A stretch of 23,636 nucleotides of DNA from JAGLQA01 sp023135565 (GTDB lineage: Bacteria; Acidobacteriota; Aminicenantia; UBA2199), in NCBI GenBank assembly GCA_030639305.1, contig DAOWCY010000111.1, positions 1 through 23,636 of the forward strand, read 5' to 3'. The notes under the pieces were generated by a model, which made no database searches, was not told the origin of the DNA, and worked only from the letters and a program-made list of their open reading frames with translations. Made by a program: the position numbers and the translations under genes. This document shows, one piece after another, positions 7,082 to 15,402 of the stretch; positions within the stretch are counted from its first letter, which is position 1; the number at the start of each line of letters is the position of its first letter.

Positions 7082-7128
7082 TTAATTTCATTCGTTTCCG
7101 GGTGAAGCGCGCATCATGATTGACTATC
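7082..7128 (-). repeat. Duplicated MDR 3' flank or outer part of a dispersed repeat
   Basis: Read on the minus strand, this segment (TCATGATGCGCGCTTC, CCCGGAAACGAATGAAATTAAA) closely matches the sequence from the stop codon of the MDR gene at 5599 to the start of the repeat at 5569. It may be the 3' end of a lost third MDR gene, or simply a longer edge of the dispersed repeat. No coding remnant can be recognised further upstream, so the first reading is uncertain. Confidence 0.5.
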
Positions 7129-7256
7129 ACCCTTTTTTATCCGTAGATGCCTTGATGGAGCAATCTTAGGCTAAATATCTCCCTCTAAAGGCGATGCGCA
7201 GCAGTTTCCCAAAAAATGATTAAAAAGTCTCTACTAATCTCTCAGGGAAAAAAATT

Positions 7257-7285
7257 TTGCTTAATTTTGGAAAATTTCGTATAAT
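7257..7285 (+). promoter_or_regulatory. Sigma70-type promoter of the beta-propeller gene
   Basis: TTGCTT (7257-7262), a 17-bp spacer and a perfect TATAAT (7280-7285). A start near 7292 gives a leader of about 23 nt with AAGGAG at 7301-7306, 8 nt before the ATG. Confidence 0.75.
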
Positions 7286-7314
7286 ATTATGTTACAAAAA
7301 AAGGAGATAAAAGA

Positions 7315-8331
7315 ATGAAAAAAAATTTGTTTGCGATTTTAATGATAATGCTTTTGATGAGCGCTCCGGGCTTTACGGAAAAGCTGGCCACCCTGCCCGA
7401 TCTTTCAAAACCGACGATACTGGCAATGGATGACACTCAATTCTACGTAACCGAAGTGGCGAGTGTCTATATCTACTCCCTGGAAGACTTTAAATTAAAA
7501 AAGAAATTCGGCAAACAGGGAGAAGGTCCCCAGGAATTTAAGCTAATGGGCGAATTTGGACTGATGGTCATGCCCCAGGAAGATCACCTGCTCATAAACA
7601 GCATCGGCAGGCTCTCTTACTTCACCAAAGAGGGCGAGTATATTAAAGAGAGAAATGTTAAAGGGGCGTTCACACCTGGTTTTCATCAACCCCTTGGCAA
7701 AGGGTTTGTCGGTTTGGGAAACGCCCGGGATCAGGATAGCCAATCTTTTTTCACAACAATAAACCTCTATGACGAAAACTTGAAAAAAACAAAAGAAATA
7801 TACAGGCAAGAGTCATTTAAAGGAGGGCGTTTCGAATTCCCCCAGCCCACACCGTTTTTTTATGCAATAGAGAATAAGATTATTATGGGCGGTGAGAAAG
7901 AATTCGTCATAAACATATTGGATGCCGAAGCAAATAAAACACATTCCATAAAACGGGACTATAAGCGGGTAAAGGTGACTGAACAATACAAGGAGAGAGT
8001 TCACCATCTATTTAAGACACACCCGTTATACAAGCAGGGATATGAACAGATTAAAAAGATGATAAAATTTCCCGATTATTTCCCGGCAATACTTATTCAT
8101 TACGTTGACAATAACAAAATATACATAGTCACCTACTTAGAAGAAAACGAAAAATATGAAACCTTTATCTACAATACCGACGGCAAGTTTATAAAAAGAG
8201 TATTCCTGCCTATAAAATATATTAGTGTCGTACAGTCCAACCCGCTTGCTTTTAAGGATAACAAACTCTACGAATTGATCGAAAACGAAGAGACAGAAGA
8301 GTGGGAAATGCACGCTTTTCCCATCGAATAA
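7315..8331 (+). CDS. Exported 6-bladed beta-propeller protein
   Basis: A 338-residue protein with a clear signal peptide (positive MKKN, hydrophobic FAILMIMLLMSAPGF, cleavage probably near residues 20-22). The mature part has regular beta-rich repeats such as YIYSLEDFKLKKKFGKQGEG, YFTKEGEYIKERNVKG and FIYNTDGKFIKRVFLP, the pattern of 6-bladed propeller (NHL/TolB-like) families common in Aminicenantes and Bacteroidetes. The motif KFGKQGEGPQEF near residues 62-73 is typical of these proteins. No catalytic residues are recognised; a periplasmic binding or scaffolding role is the usual guess. It stands alone with its own promoter and strong ribosome site, and its 3' end faces the ampG operon across a MITE. 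Confidence 0.82.
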   Translation: MKKNLFAILMIMLLMSAPGFTEKLATLPDLSKPTILAMDDTQFYVTEVASVYIYSLEDFKLKKKFGKQGEGPQEFKLMGEFGLMVMPQEDHLLINSIGRLSYFTKEGEYIKERNVKGAFTPGFHQPLGKGFVGLGNARDQDSQSFFTTINLYDENLKKTKEIYRQESFKGGRFEFPQPTPFFYAIENKIIMGGEKEFVINILDAEANKTHSIKRDYKRVKVTEQYKERVHHLFKTHPLYKQGYEQIKKMIKFPDYFPAILIHYVDNNKIYIVTYLEENEKYETFIYNTDGKFIKRVFLPIKYISVVQSNPLAFKDNKLYELIENEETEEWEMHAFPIE

Positions 8332-8363
8332 GATAGCTCCGGTTTCCAGCCCCGGTCAGCAGT

Positions 8364-8477
8364 TAACAGGTTGTCCGAGAATGCAAAATTTATGTTTTCC
8401 AGGATTCAGAAAGCGCTGATAACGATACCTGTAGGGGCCGCACATGTGCGTCCCGGTAGTTTTCGGACACCCTGTTA
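8364..8477. mobile_element. IS630/Tc1-type MITE flanked by TA
   Basis: The near-perfect inverted repeats TTAACAGGTTGTCCGAGAA (8363-8381) and TTTTCGGACACCCTGTTAA (8460-8478) match at 17 of 19 positions. A TA dinucleotide sits at each junction (8364-8365 and 8476-8477), as expected for a TA target duplication, leaving a 110-bp core. Ends of the type ACAGG(G/T)TGTCCG are known from IS630-family elements. The interior contains the palindrome CGCACATGTGCG (8439-8450). It lies between two convergent genes and supplies the stop codon of the ampG-like gene. As a hairpin it may also help end both transcripts. Confidence 0.75.
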
Positions 8478-9707
8478 AGAGGAATTTCGCCGTTTCGGGT
8501 CTAAGTACAAAAGCAGCAGCAGGCCGGGAATGGCGATTAACGCACAAAAAGTAAAAAACCAGGACCAGCCTACCGCTTCCACTAAGAACCCGCTGCCGGT
8601 GGCCGCAAACGTGCGGGGCACACCGGTCAAACTGGTTAACAAAGCATATTGAGTGGCGGTGAAACGTTTATTACATAAACTGGCGCTGTAGGCGATAAGG
8701 GCGGCGGAACCCATTCCACTGCTGAAATCTTCATAACCGATCACCCCGGCCAATACCCAACTGTTGGGCCCGATCTGCGCCAGTATAACAAAGAAAAAGG
8801 TGGAAAGCGCCTGCATAATACCGAATATCCACAAAGAACGGTAAATACCCAGCCGCAGCATAAGTGCGCCGCCGACAAATGCTCCGGCTAAGGTGGAAAA
8901 TAACCCCAGAGTTTTGGCAATGGCCGCTACTTGCGTTTTCGTAAAACCGATGATCAGGTAAAAAGGCGTGGTCATGGCCCCGGCTACATTGTCCCCTAAC
9001 TTGTATAACAGGATGAAAAGCAAAATAGCAACAGCGCCTTTACGCTTAAAAAATTCTAAGAAGGGCATCATTACCGAATCCTTTAAAGATTTCGGCGCTT
9101 CGACTCCTACTTCGGGTTCCGGGGCAAGCAAGGTGGTGGCAATGCCCACGAACATGGCGCCGGCCATCAGGATATAAACCAGGGACCAGGGGATATGGTC
9201 CGCCAGGAACAAAGCCAGGGCGCCGGCCAAAAGCATGGCTACCCGGTAACCGTAAATATACAGCGTAGACCCCATACCCAATTCGTTATCGCTGAGCGTC
9301 TCCCGGCGATAGGCGTCTACAACTATATCCTGGCTGGCGCTGAAAAAAGAGATAAGCAGGGCAAAAAAAGCCGTCAGCCAGGGGGACTGCTTATGGTCGA
9401 TAAAGGCGATTCCCACTATGGAAAAAATAACGCCGATTTGACAGAGCAGCATCCAACCGCGCCGCCTACCCAAAAAAGGAGGCACCCACATGTCCATGAA
9501 AGGCGCCCAGAGAAACTTCAAAGTATAAGGTAAACCCACTAACGCAAAAATACCGATTATCTTCAGGTCTACATTCACATCTACCATCCAGGCCTGTAGG
9601 GTTTTCGATACAAGCAGCAGCGGTATGCCGGACGAAAATCCCATAAACAGGGCGATAATCATCCTTTTTTCGGTAATCGCTTTCAACAATGATATTTTAT
9701 TTTTCAT
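8475..9707 (-). CDS. ampG: AmpG-like MFS permease (muropeptide/GlcNAc-anhydroMurNAc uptake)
   Basis: A 410-residue inner-membrane protein of the major facilitator superfamily with about 12 hydrophobic helices. AmpG hallmarks are visible: GFSSGIPLLLVSKTLQAWM near residues 23-41, LPYTLKFLWAPFMDMWVPPFLGRRRGWM near 59-86 and SQDIVVDAYRRETL near 124-137. AmpG imports cell-wall recycling products (anhydro-muropeptides) by proton symport and influences beta-lactamase induction. The start ATG overlaps the stop of the upstream DUF4416 gene in an ATGA tetranucleotide, so translation is coupled. The last codons and TAA run into a MITE inverted repeat, so the C-terminus may have been slightly altered by that insertion. 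It is the last gene of a three-gene operon. Confidence 0.88.
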   Translation of the reverse strand: MKNKISLLKAITEKRMIIALFMGFSSGIPLLLVSKTLQAWMVDVNVDLKIIGIFALVGLPYTLKFLWAPFMDMWVPPFLGRRRGWMLLCQIGVIFSIVGIAFIDHKQSPWLTAFFALLISFFSASQDIVVDAYRRETLSDNELGMGSTLYIYGYRVAMLLAGALALFLADHIPWSLVYILMAGAMFVGIATTLLAPEPEVGVEAPKSLKDSVMMPFLEFFKRKGAVAILLFILLYKLGDNVAGAMTTPFYLIIGFTKTQVAAIAKTLGLFSTLAGAFVGGALMLRLGIYRSLWIFGIMQALSTFFFVILAQIGPNSWVLAGVIGYEDFSSGMGSAALIAYSASLCNKRFTATQYALLTSLTGVPRTFAATGSGFLVEAVGWSWFFTFCALIAIPGLLLLLYLDPKRRNSS

Positions 9708-10267
9708 TTTTGAACGCTGCCGCTTGTGGCACTGCTTCTATTTTCCTTGAGATTTTTTTTATATATGGGGATTAACTCTTCAAAAAAATTCATGTATCGG
9801 GGACTCCTGAAATCGGGATAGGTCCATTCCAAAGGCGTCAGGGTGTTCTTTTTCTTAATGACATACTCTATATGCGCGTAAATTCTATCCTGCAGGGGAA
9901 CCCGGTGATAATGATTTTTAGTCGTAGCCAGGATTACATTGGCATTAGAAAGATAACCGGGGTCGATATTGATCACCCTATTCCCCGATTCGGCGGTTTC
10001 CACTTCGATCTTATCGGTCAGGATTTTAACGCCGGGCAGCCGCACCGACTCTATCAACCCGGAAAAAGAGACAAACCGTTTGTAAAGAGGAACACCCATT
10101 TCACTGTTATAATAGGTGGTAAATTCGAAATCAAACTGCGCCGACTCTAAGTCAACAGGCGAAAAAAGGTCTTCCAGCCTCTTTTTTACCCGGCGGTAGA
10201 CTGCAGTTTCCCTGTAGATAAATCCACTGAAAAGCTTTACCTTATCGAATTCCTGTTCAGTTCCCAA
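9704..10267 (-). CDS. DUF4416 family protein
   Basis: A 187-residue soluble protein of the conserved but uncharacterised DUF4416 family, recognised by KVKLFSGFIYRE (residues 9-20), FDFEFTTYYNSEMG (about 45-58), RVINIDPGYLSNANVILATTK (about 95-115) and PLEWTYPDFRS near the C-terminus. The function is not known. The start is TTG at 10267, five nt after the stop codon of the upstream gene; an in-frame TGA just upstream rules out an earlier start, and no other start codon is available before the family signature. No good ribosome site is seen, so translation probably depends on termination of the preceding gene. It overlaps ampG by 4 nt. Confidence 0.85.
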   Translation of the reverse strand: MGTEQEFDKVKLFSGFIYRETAVYRRVKKRLEDLFSPVDLESAQFDFEFTTYYNSEMGVPLYKRFVSFSGLIESVRLPGVKILTDKIEVETAESGNRVINIDPGYLSNANVILATTKNHYHRVPLQDRIYAHIEYVIKKKNTLTPLEWTYPDFRSPRYMNFFEELIPIYKKNLKENRSSATSGSVQK

Positions 10268-10272
10268 AGCTG

Positions 10273-12564
10273 CTAATGTTCCAGTTCAAGAAAAACCACC
10301 CGGTCTTTAATAAATGCTGCTCTTCTCTTACCCCCGGGCGCAGTGACAACCTGCAGCCCTTCGAGAGAAGGACCGACATAATGGAAATTGTATTCCCGGT
10401 CCATTTTCACCACCTCTCCGGTATAAGTGGAGAAATAGACATAGCCATCTTTTCCGCTGTAGAGGATCCTTTTCAAATCCTTGCGGGAATACATTTTATT
10501 CCTCCAGTAAGGATCGAGCCCGATGATTTCCAGGTTCGTTTCTATAAAATGGGGTTTCTTACTCCTCTCTGTAAGTACATAAAGTGAGTCCTGCTTCTCA
10601 TCCCGGAAAAAATCCCATACTTTTCTTCCCAGCCGGCTGTACAAAAATGAATTGTAATTAAAGCTGACCAACCGCTGTTCTTTATCCTTTGTCAGCATAT
10701 ATAAATCTTTCTCCTTAGGACGAAAATCAAGAATTTTTATTTCGGCATATTGATTTTTTCCAAGAAACATAGTTTCGTCAACTTTTTTGATCTTATTGCT
10801 CAAGTTGTCGTAAATAATAGCCTGGAACGCATTATTCAAATCCGATAGATAAATAATAAATGAGGCATTGTCTTTTGCGATGTAGGTCCTGACAACTTCA
10901 TCGGAGGTAAGTTCGAGCTGCTGCCCTCTCCTGATTAATCCTTTTACCTGGTCGTTATCTATATAAGCGTCACACAAAAGAAAATATTTCTGCAATTCCT
11001 TTATGGGGGAGCGCCTCAATTGTTCAGGATCGGTGACCTTATCGACCACGTCCCTATTAAAATTATAACGATAAACCGGGAAAGGATATCTCGGGTAGAC
11101 CGGCGTCTTTCTGCCGACAATGGCGGATACCTGCGAAAAAGGTGACTCAAAAGCGACTGAAGCCAGTGTGCCGTCGGTTATATAGGCAAGGTTCCCGGCC
11201 TTATTAAAACCCACATGCACGGAAGGCATGGGCTGGGGACCTCTTAAAACCGGTTTTACCAACACGTTTTTTCCCGCCACCTTGACGGCATAAAGATTCA
11301 CACTCTCATTCGCTTTTGCCGTGGTGGCTAATATCATATTGATGTACTTCGTGTCCTCGAGATGAGGCGGGAGAAAAATATCCTGGCATTCACCCCTGAA
11401 ATCGAAAGTGCGCATGATTTTTTTCGTTTCAGCATCGATCATAAATATTCTTTCCGCAGCGCCACTCTTTTTAGTGGCCACCACCAGGACAACCGTATCG
11501 GAAATCCACTTTATCCGCCTGACGGCAAAAAAAGGAATATATTCGTATCCCGGGAATTTATACTGCCCGGTGAATATCTCTTGTAACCGTTTTATATCAT
11601 CGCCGCACATTATGGCCCGGTTAATCCAATTTTGCACATTGCCTCTTCCTTTTACCCACAGGTAATAACGCCCCATCAACCTGTTTATATCCTTATCCCA
11701 TTTGTCCCGGGCAAAGAATTCATATAGTAATTTTTCAACCCTTCTTTCCCTTAATTCTAACAACACATAGGCATAAGTTCTAATATATTCTTTGTTATAT
11801 TCTTCAAATTTTAATCCCTTAAGGAGTGCCGCGGCTCTCTTTATGTCACCGACCCCCACCAGGTACTTTGACATTAATAATTTAGCGTCATTATTTCCCG
11901 GGTCGATTTTAAGAGCAGCCTCTATATATTTCCCCGCATCGGGAAGTTTATCGAGCTTGTAATAACCCCGGGCCAGCAAAAAATTAAAATGAAAATTTTC
12001 AGGAAAATTATTAACCTCTCTTTCCAGGAGGTTTACTGCCTCCCGGGGGCGATTTAACAGCAAGAACATTTGCGCGAGAATGATCTTATACTCAGGGGTA
12101 TAATGTAAACCGAGCGCTCTTCTCAGGTTACTCTCCGCCAGGGGATAGTTCTTTTTGTTCATATATTCCATACCCTGGCAAAGGTAAGCAGAGGAGCACT
12201 TAGGATTCAACCTGAGAGCCCTCTGCAATAGTTCCAAAGCATTGGAAACTTCCATATGGGCTGTGGACATGGCGATCCCCACAAGAGCGTGAAAGGAGCG
12301 GTGATTAATATTCAGGTAATCCCTGAAACGGTTGGTAGCTCCGGGAGCATCTCCTTTGATCAACATCCGGAACCCACTCCACAAAACCGGGCTGGGATTA
12401 ATATTAAAATACTTCTCCATATTAACCTGGGCCAGGGATGCGTCTTTAATCAATATATAGGCGATACCCTTGTTAAAATAGGTATCGGCGCTGCTCCCGG
12501 TTAGATGAAACGACAAAACCAAAAAAAATAACATACTTAGTAATAATACTCTTTTAGTCTTCAT
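10273..12564 (-). CDS. Exported TPR protein with C-terminal beta-propeller-like region
   Basis: A 763-residue protein from the ATG at 12564, chosen over an in-frame ATG 38 codons upstream because GAGGT precedes it, a promoter lies between the two, and the protein then begins with a signal peptide (MKTKRVLLLSMLFFLVLSFHL). Residues of about 30-300 form TPR-like helical repeats (for example SSAYLCQGMEYMNKKNYPLA, PDAGKYIEAALKIDPGNNDA). The remaining 450 residues are beta-rich with propeller-like strands (VVLVVATKKSGAAERIFMID, GKDGYVYFSTYTGEVVKMDR). No catalytic motif is seen. It is the first gene of an operon with DUF4416 and ampG, so a link to envelope or peptidoglycan turnover is possible but rests only on position. 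Confidence 0.8.
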   Translation of the reverse strand: MKTKRVLLLSMLFFLVLSFHLTGSSADTYFNKGIAYILIKDASLAQVNMEKYFNINPSPVLWSGFRMLIKGDAPGATNRFRDYLNINHRSFHALVGIAMSTAHMEVSNALELLQRALRLNPKCSSAYLCQGMEYMNKKNYPLAESNLRRALGLHYTPEYKIILAQMFLLLNRPREAVNLLEREVNNFPENFHFNFLLARGYYKLDKLPDAGKYIEAALKIDPGNNDAKLLMSKYLVGVGDIKRAAALLKGLKFEEYNKEYIRTYAYVLLELRERRVEKLLYEFFARDKWDKDINRLMGRYYLWVKGRGNVQNWINRAIMCGDDIKRLQEIFTGQYKFPGYEYIPFFAVRRIKWISDTVVLVVATKKSGAAERIFMIDAETKKIMRTFDFRGECQDIFLPPHLEDTKYINMILATTAKANESVNLYAVKVAGKNVLVKPVLRGPQPMPSVHVGFNKAGNLAYITDGTLASVAFESPFSQVSAIVGRKTPVYPRYPFPVYRYNFNRDVVDKVTDPEQLRRSPIKELQKYFLLCDAYIDNDQVKGLIRRGQQLELTSDEVVRTYIAKDNASFIIYLSDLNNAFQAIIYDNLSNKIKKVDETMFLGKNQYAEIKILDFRPKEKDLYMLTKDKEQRLVSFNYNSFLYSRLGRKVWDFFRDEKQDSLYVLTERSKKPHFIETNLEIIGLDPYWRNKMYSRKDLKRILYSGKDGYVYFSTYTGEVVKMDREYNFHYVGPSLEGLQVVTAPGGKRRAAFIKDRVVFLELEH

Positions 12565-12583
12565 GTTTACCTCACATAGGGTA

Positions 12584-12613
12584 ATTATAACACAAAGCAG
12601 AGTGCGTCCGCAA
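12584..12613 (-). promoter_or_regulatory. Promoter of the TPR-DUF4416-ampG operon
   Basis: On the minus strand, a perfect -10 box TATAAT (12584-12589) with a weaker -35 box TTGCGG (12608-12613) at an 18-bp spacing. The predicted leader is about 13 nt and includes GAGGT before the ATG. Confidence 0.55.
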
Positions 12614-12630
12614 CCTTTTTTCCGATAACA

Positions 12631-12738
12631 ATCCAGTTTTGGAAAAACTGGATAGTTACAACCTTCAGCCTTCAGCAAACGGGCATTCGAGAACTCTAAG
12701 GGACTGCGGAACAGCCCGGCTGAGTGCCGAAGGCTGTT
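12631..12738. other. Two intergenic hairpins between NAD kinase and the TPR operon
   Basis: The first is ATCCAGTTTT-gga-AAAACTGGAT (12631-12653), a perfect 10-bp stem. Parts of it recur at 13658-13680 and 23516-23538, so it belongs to a dispersed repeat. The second pairs AACAGCC (12710-12716) with GGCTGTT (12732-12738), extended inside by CGGC/GCCG. Neither is followed by a convincing T-run on the minus strand, so a terminator role for the NAD kinase gene is possible but not shown. Confidence 0.55.
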
Positions 12739-12766
12739 ACCGCGGAGCGGTTTCGTCCAATGCTGA

Positions 12767-13612
12767 TTATAATCCCCAGTTTAATTTTTCGTTCAGCAGC
12801 CTGAAATAATTCATATTATTAGAAACCACCATCTTTAATTTTTTGCTGTAAACGGTTGTTTCAAAATAATCGCCGCTGTGCATGGGAATAACTTTTTGTC
12901 CATCTATAGTAATAAACACTTCTGTGCCTTCGGAAATCAATTTGACCTTAACCCTTGAACCGGCGGGAATAACAAAAGGCCGGAAAGTCAAAGAGTGGGG
13001 ACAAATAGGAGTAACCACCACGCCATCGACCGGGGGCGTAACAATGGGTCCCCCGGCAGCCAGCGAATAGGCGGTTGAACCTGTTGGAGTCGAAACGATC
13101 AACCCGTCTGCTTTTATATCGGCAACATATAGACCGTCGATTTCGAGGGATAGTTTTATGATCCTGGCAATATTTCCTTTACTTACCACCACATCATTCA
13201 AGGCGACACCCGTTTCTCCCTTATAGTGCAGTTGCAGAAGTTTTCTCTCGGAAATGGTCAATTGATCGTTGAGGGCGGCTTCTATAGTTTCTTCCAGGCG
13301 TTCTTTTTTTAATTCCGTAAGGAATCCTAAGGCGCCCAGGTTAAAACCGGCCACGGGGACATCCTGTTCCACCGCGTGTTTGGCTACGGACAAAAAGGTG
13401 CCGTCTCCTCCGATTACTATAATCATGTCGGCATAACCGGCAATTTCTTCTCTAAGCACGGCGCTTTTTTCACCGAGCAATTCCGCGGCGATTTTCTCGA
13501 GAAAAATTTCCACTTTCAGACTTTGCAGTACTTGCACTGCTTTCTTTAAATAGAAAGCCACATCTTTATGAGGTTTGACTACGATGCCTATCTTTTTATA
13601 TTTCAGTTCCAT
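12767..13612 (-). CDS. nadK: NAD kinase
   Basis: A 281-residue cytoplasmic enzyme that phosphorylates NAD to NADP using ATP or polyphosphate. The family motifs are complete: GGDGT at residues 68-72, GFNLGALGFLTEL at 89-101, ALND at 137-140, DGLIVSTPTGSTAYSLAAGG around 169-188, and ICPHSLTFRPFVIPAGS at 203-219. The length is normal for bacterial NadK. The ATG has no ribosome site; instead a promoter -10 box ends 6 nt before it, which predicts a leaderless transcript. It is a single gene with its own promoter, in the same direction as the operon downstream. Confidence 0.95.
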   Translation of the reverse strand: MELKYKKIGIVVKPHKDVAFYLKKAVQVLQSLKVEIFLEKIAAELLGEKSAVLREEIAGYADMIIVIGGDGTFLSVAKHAVEQDVPVAGFNLGALGFLTELKKERLEETIEAALNDQLTISERKLLQLHYKGETGVALNDVVVSKGNIARIIKLSLEIDGLYVADIKADGLIVSTPTGSTAYSLAAGGPIVTPPVDGVVVTPICPHSLTFRPFVIPAGSRVKVKLISEGTEVFITIDGQKVIPMHSGDYFETTVYSKKLKMVVSNNMNYFRLLNEKLNWGL

Positions 13613-13618
13613 CGTCTA

Positions 13619-13647
13619 CATATAACACATTAGATTTTTTTTTTCAA
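13619..13647 (-). promoter_or_regulatory. Promoter of NAD kinase, predicted leaderless
   Basis: On the minus strand, TTGAAA (13642-13647), a 17-bp spacer, TATATG (13619-13624), then exactly six bases to the ATG. The -10 box is the weakest of the set, but the geometry is identical to that at the three other minus-strand genes with this layout. Confidence 0.6.
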
Positions 13648-13657
13648 GTCCAACGAA

Positions 13658-13680
13658 GTAAGTGTTCAGCTTTGGGAAAA
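13658..13680. repeat. Dispersed repeat around GTAAGTGTTCAG
   Basis: GTAAGTGTTCAGCTTTGGG (from 13658) is closely matched at 23516-23538 (GTAAGTGTTCAGTTTTGG). The following AAAACTGGATAATTACAGC resembles the hairpin region at 12644-12662. All copies lie between genes. Confidence 0.6.
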
Positions 13681-13735
13681 CTGGATAATTACAGCTTCCC
13701 CACGCAGGTGGGGTTGATTAAAATTTTTGTTTAAG

Positions 13736-13772
13736 GAAAAGCGCCCCTCATTAGGGTGCGGACGCCGTCCGC
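13736..13772 (-). terminator. Likely intrinsic terminator of the AAA-nuclease gene
   Basis: Directly after the stop codon on the minus strand are two stems: GCGGAC-ggc-GTCCGC (13758-13772) and GC(A)CCCT-aatg-AGGG(G)CGC (13741-13759), the latter followed by TTTTCCTT. Only one of the two overlapping stems may form at a time. The T-run is short. Confidence 0.55.
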
Positions 13773-15302
13773 TTAAAAATCTTTTTCTTCATCGAAAAAA
13801 ACAACATAACACCTGACGGTGACGCCGGCTATAGAAAGAACTTCATCCTTCATGCCCAATTCTTTGTACCGGTTGGAAACAAAAACCAGGTAAATACATT
13901 CGTCTAAAGAGAGGCTTTTAGCGTAGTAAGCCACCTGCTTTTTGCCTTTTTCAAAACGGGACTGGTCGCGGAATATTTTAAATTCGATCACCGTTTCCCT
14001 GCCGCCGGTATTGATGATTAAATCGCTCTGACCTAAGCCGCTGTGCGGTTCCAAATAACTTTTCCCTTCCAACACTTGCAGCAGGGTCTGGATAAAAGAC
14101 TCGAAACTATAAATTAAGGCCGCTTCTTTGATCTGCTTCCACTGGCCCTGCTCATCTTTTTCACGGAAATAGCGAAATCCCCGCCGTTTGACATAGGTGC
14201 GGTAACCGGTTACCAGTTTATCGAAATCCAACCGGCCCTCTGTCATAAAGAGCCTGCCCAGGTTAATTTCCTGCAATTGTTCTTCGGTCTCGCCATTGCT
14301 GTAAGGATACAAGGCGTCGTAGACCGCTTTTTTATACATGGGCACCCAAAATTCTACGTTCCCGTCTTCGCCTTTTTTGATCAGGCCGTGAGAAAAAAGA
14401 AATTTTATTTTGTCGTCATTAATCCTGAAGGGCTGCTTTTCCGCGGTAAACAGGAGTTTCTCTACGAAACGCCGGTGCTGTTTGGCTTTGTTGATTATAT
14501 TGGAAATATTCTTGTCGATGGCTTCGGTAATGTACCAATCCTCTATCTTTAGATAATCGTTATAGTCGATTTCTTTTTTGGCCGGGTTTCTTTCCACTAA
14601 CTTGTAGGCGAAACCGTTTACCAGTCCCGGCTGGTTGGCGGTAACGGCGCATATCTTTTCTTTAACCTTGCGCTGGAATAACTGCCCTGTTTCTTCTTCG
14701 TGCATGTGCAGCAGTTCGAAGGTTTCTTCATCGGTAAAATAGGGCACTTCCAGGTTATCGGTTATATTGAAGGGGCTGGCGTTATCCTGCACCACCCCCA
14801 CGATATTGGAAACCCCTACCAGGATAACCGATTTCAAGCAGTGTTCGGTTCTAAAATGGTAGAGGTTCCTGAGAGCATGAAGCACCTGACCGAAATAAGC
14901 GGGGTTCAGTCCTTCGATTTCATCTATAATAAGGACACATTCCCTGTCTTTTACTGCGGCAATATCGTTCTGGAAATCTCCCAGGTTCGTGCTTTTTAAT
15001 TCGATATCCCAGTCTTCTTTTATTTTTCGGAAGAGGTAATTAAAAAATGCGGAAAGGGGGGCTTCCATATAATTTTCGGTATTGATATGAGTAACTTTAT
15101 ATTTCGTTTTTTCCAGTTCAGCGGCCAGCAGCCTGAAAAAAGTACTTTTGCCTGTTTGCCGGGGCGCCCAGATGGTGAAGTAACGTTCATCTTTCACCAA
15201 TTCGCAGCCCTTTTTGATTAACTGTTCCCGATTCAGGGTATAATGTTTTCCCGGTATGTTGGGGCCTGATGTATTAAAATAGCGTTTCGCTTTTTTTATC
15301 AT
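13773..15302 (-). CDS. AAA ATPase with C-terminal PD-(D/E)XK nuclease domain
   Basis: A 509-residue protein. The ATPase half has Walker A APRQTGKST at 46-54 (alanine in place of the first glycine, common in this group) and Walker B CVLIIDEIE at 122-130. A helical linker follows, then a PD-(D/E)XK nuclease-like domain with SDLIINTGGRETVIEFKIF, giving D427, E440 and K442 as candidate catalytic residues. Such AAA-like plus PDDEXK proteins are numerous in Aminicenantes, Spirochaetes and Bacteroidetes; their function is unproven, with mobile-element or defence roles proposed. No signal peptide. The ATG lacks a ribosome site, but a good promoter ends 6 nt upstream. It neighbours other NTPase/nuclease genes, which supports a defence-type setting. 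Confidence 0.85.
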   Translation of the reverse strand: MIKKAKRYFNTSGPNIPGKHYTLNREQLIKKGCELVKDERYFTIWAPRQTGKSTFFRLLAAELEKTKYKVTHINTENYMEAPLSAFFNYLFRKIKEDWDIELKSTNLGDFQNDIAAVKDRECVLIIDEIEGLNPAYFGQVLHALRNLYHFRTEHCLKSVILVGVSNIVGVVQDNASPFNITDNLEVPYFTDEETFELLHMHEEETGQLFQRKVKEKICAVTANQPGLVNGFAYKLVERNPAKKEIDYNDYLKIEDWYITEAIDKNISNIINKAKQHRRFVEKLLFTAEKQPFRINDDKIKFLFSHGLIKKGEDGNVEFWVPMYKKAVYDALYPYSNGETEEQLQEINLGRLFMTEGRLDFDKLVTGYRTYVKRRGFRYFREKDEQGQWKQIKEAALIYSFESFIQTLLQVLEGKSYLEPHSGLGQSDLIINTGGRETVIEFKIFRDQSRFEKGKKQVAYYAKSLSLDECIYLVFVSNRYKELGMKDEVLSIAGVTVRCYVVFFDEEKDF

Positions 15303-15308
15303 AAAAAG

Positions 15309-15337
15309 AGTATAGTATAAATAGGTTTGTTTTTCAA
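15309..15337 (-). promoter_or_regulatory. Promoter of the AAA-nuclease gene, predicted leaderless
   Basis: On the minus strand, TTGAAA (15332-15337), a 17-bp spacer, TATACT (15309-15314), then CTTTTT and the ATG. There is no ribosome site, so the transcript should begin at or beside the start codon. Confidence 0.75.
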
Positions 15338-15402
15338 CAGCCGGGCTCGCCGCCGCCTACGTCAGCCGATGAAAATTTGGTAAAAAAAACTTCCCACGGT
15401 GA

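Noticed and set aside
12565..12678. 38-residue N-terminal extension of the TPR protein
   Set aside because: It contains the promoter and ribosome site, and it would bury the signal peptide that starts at the ATG at 12564.
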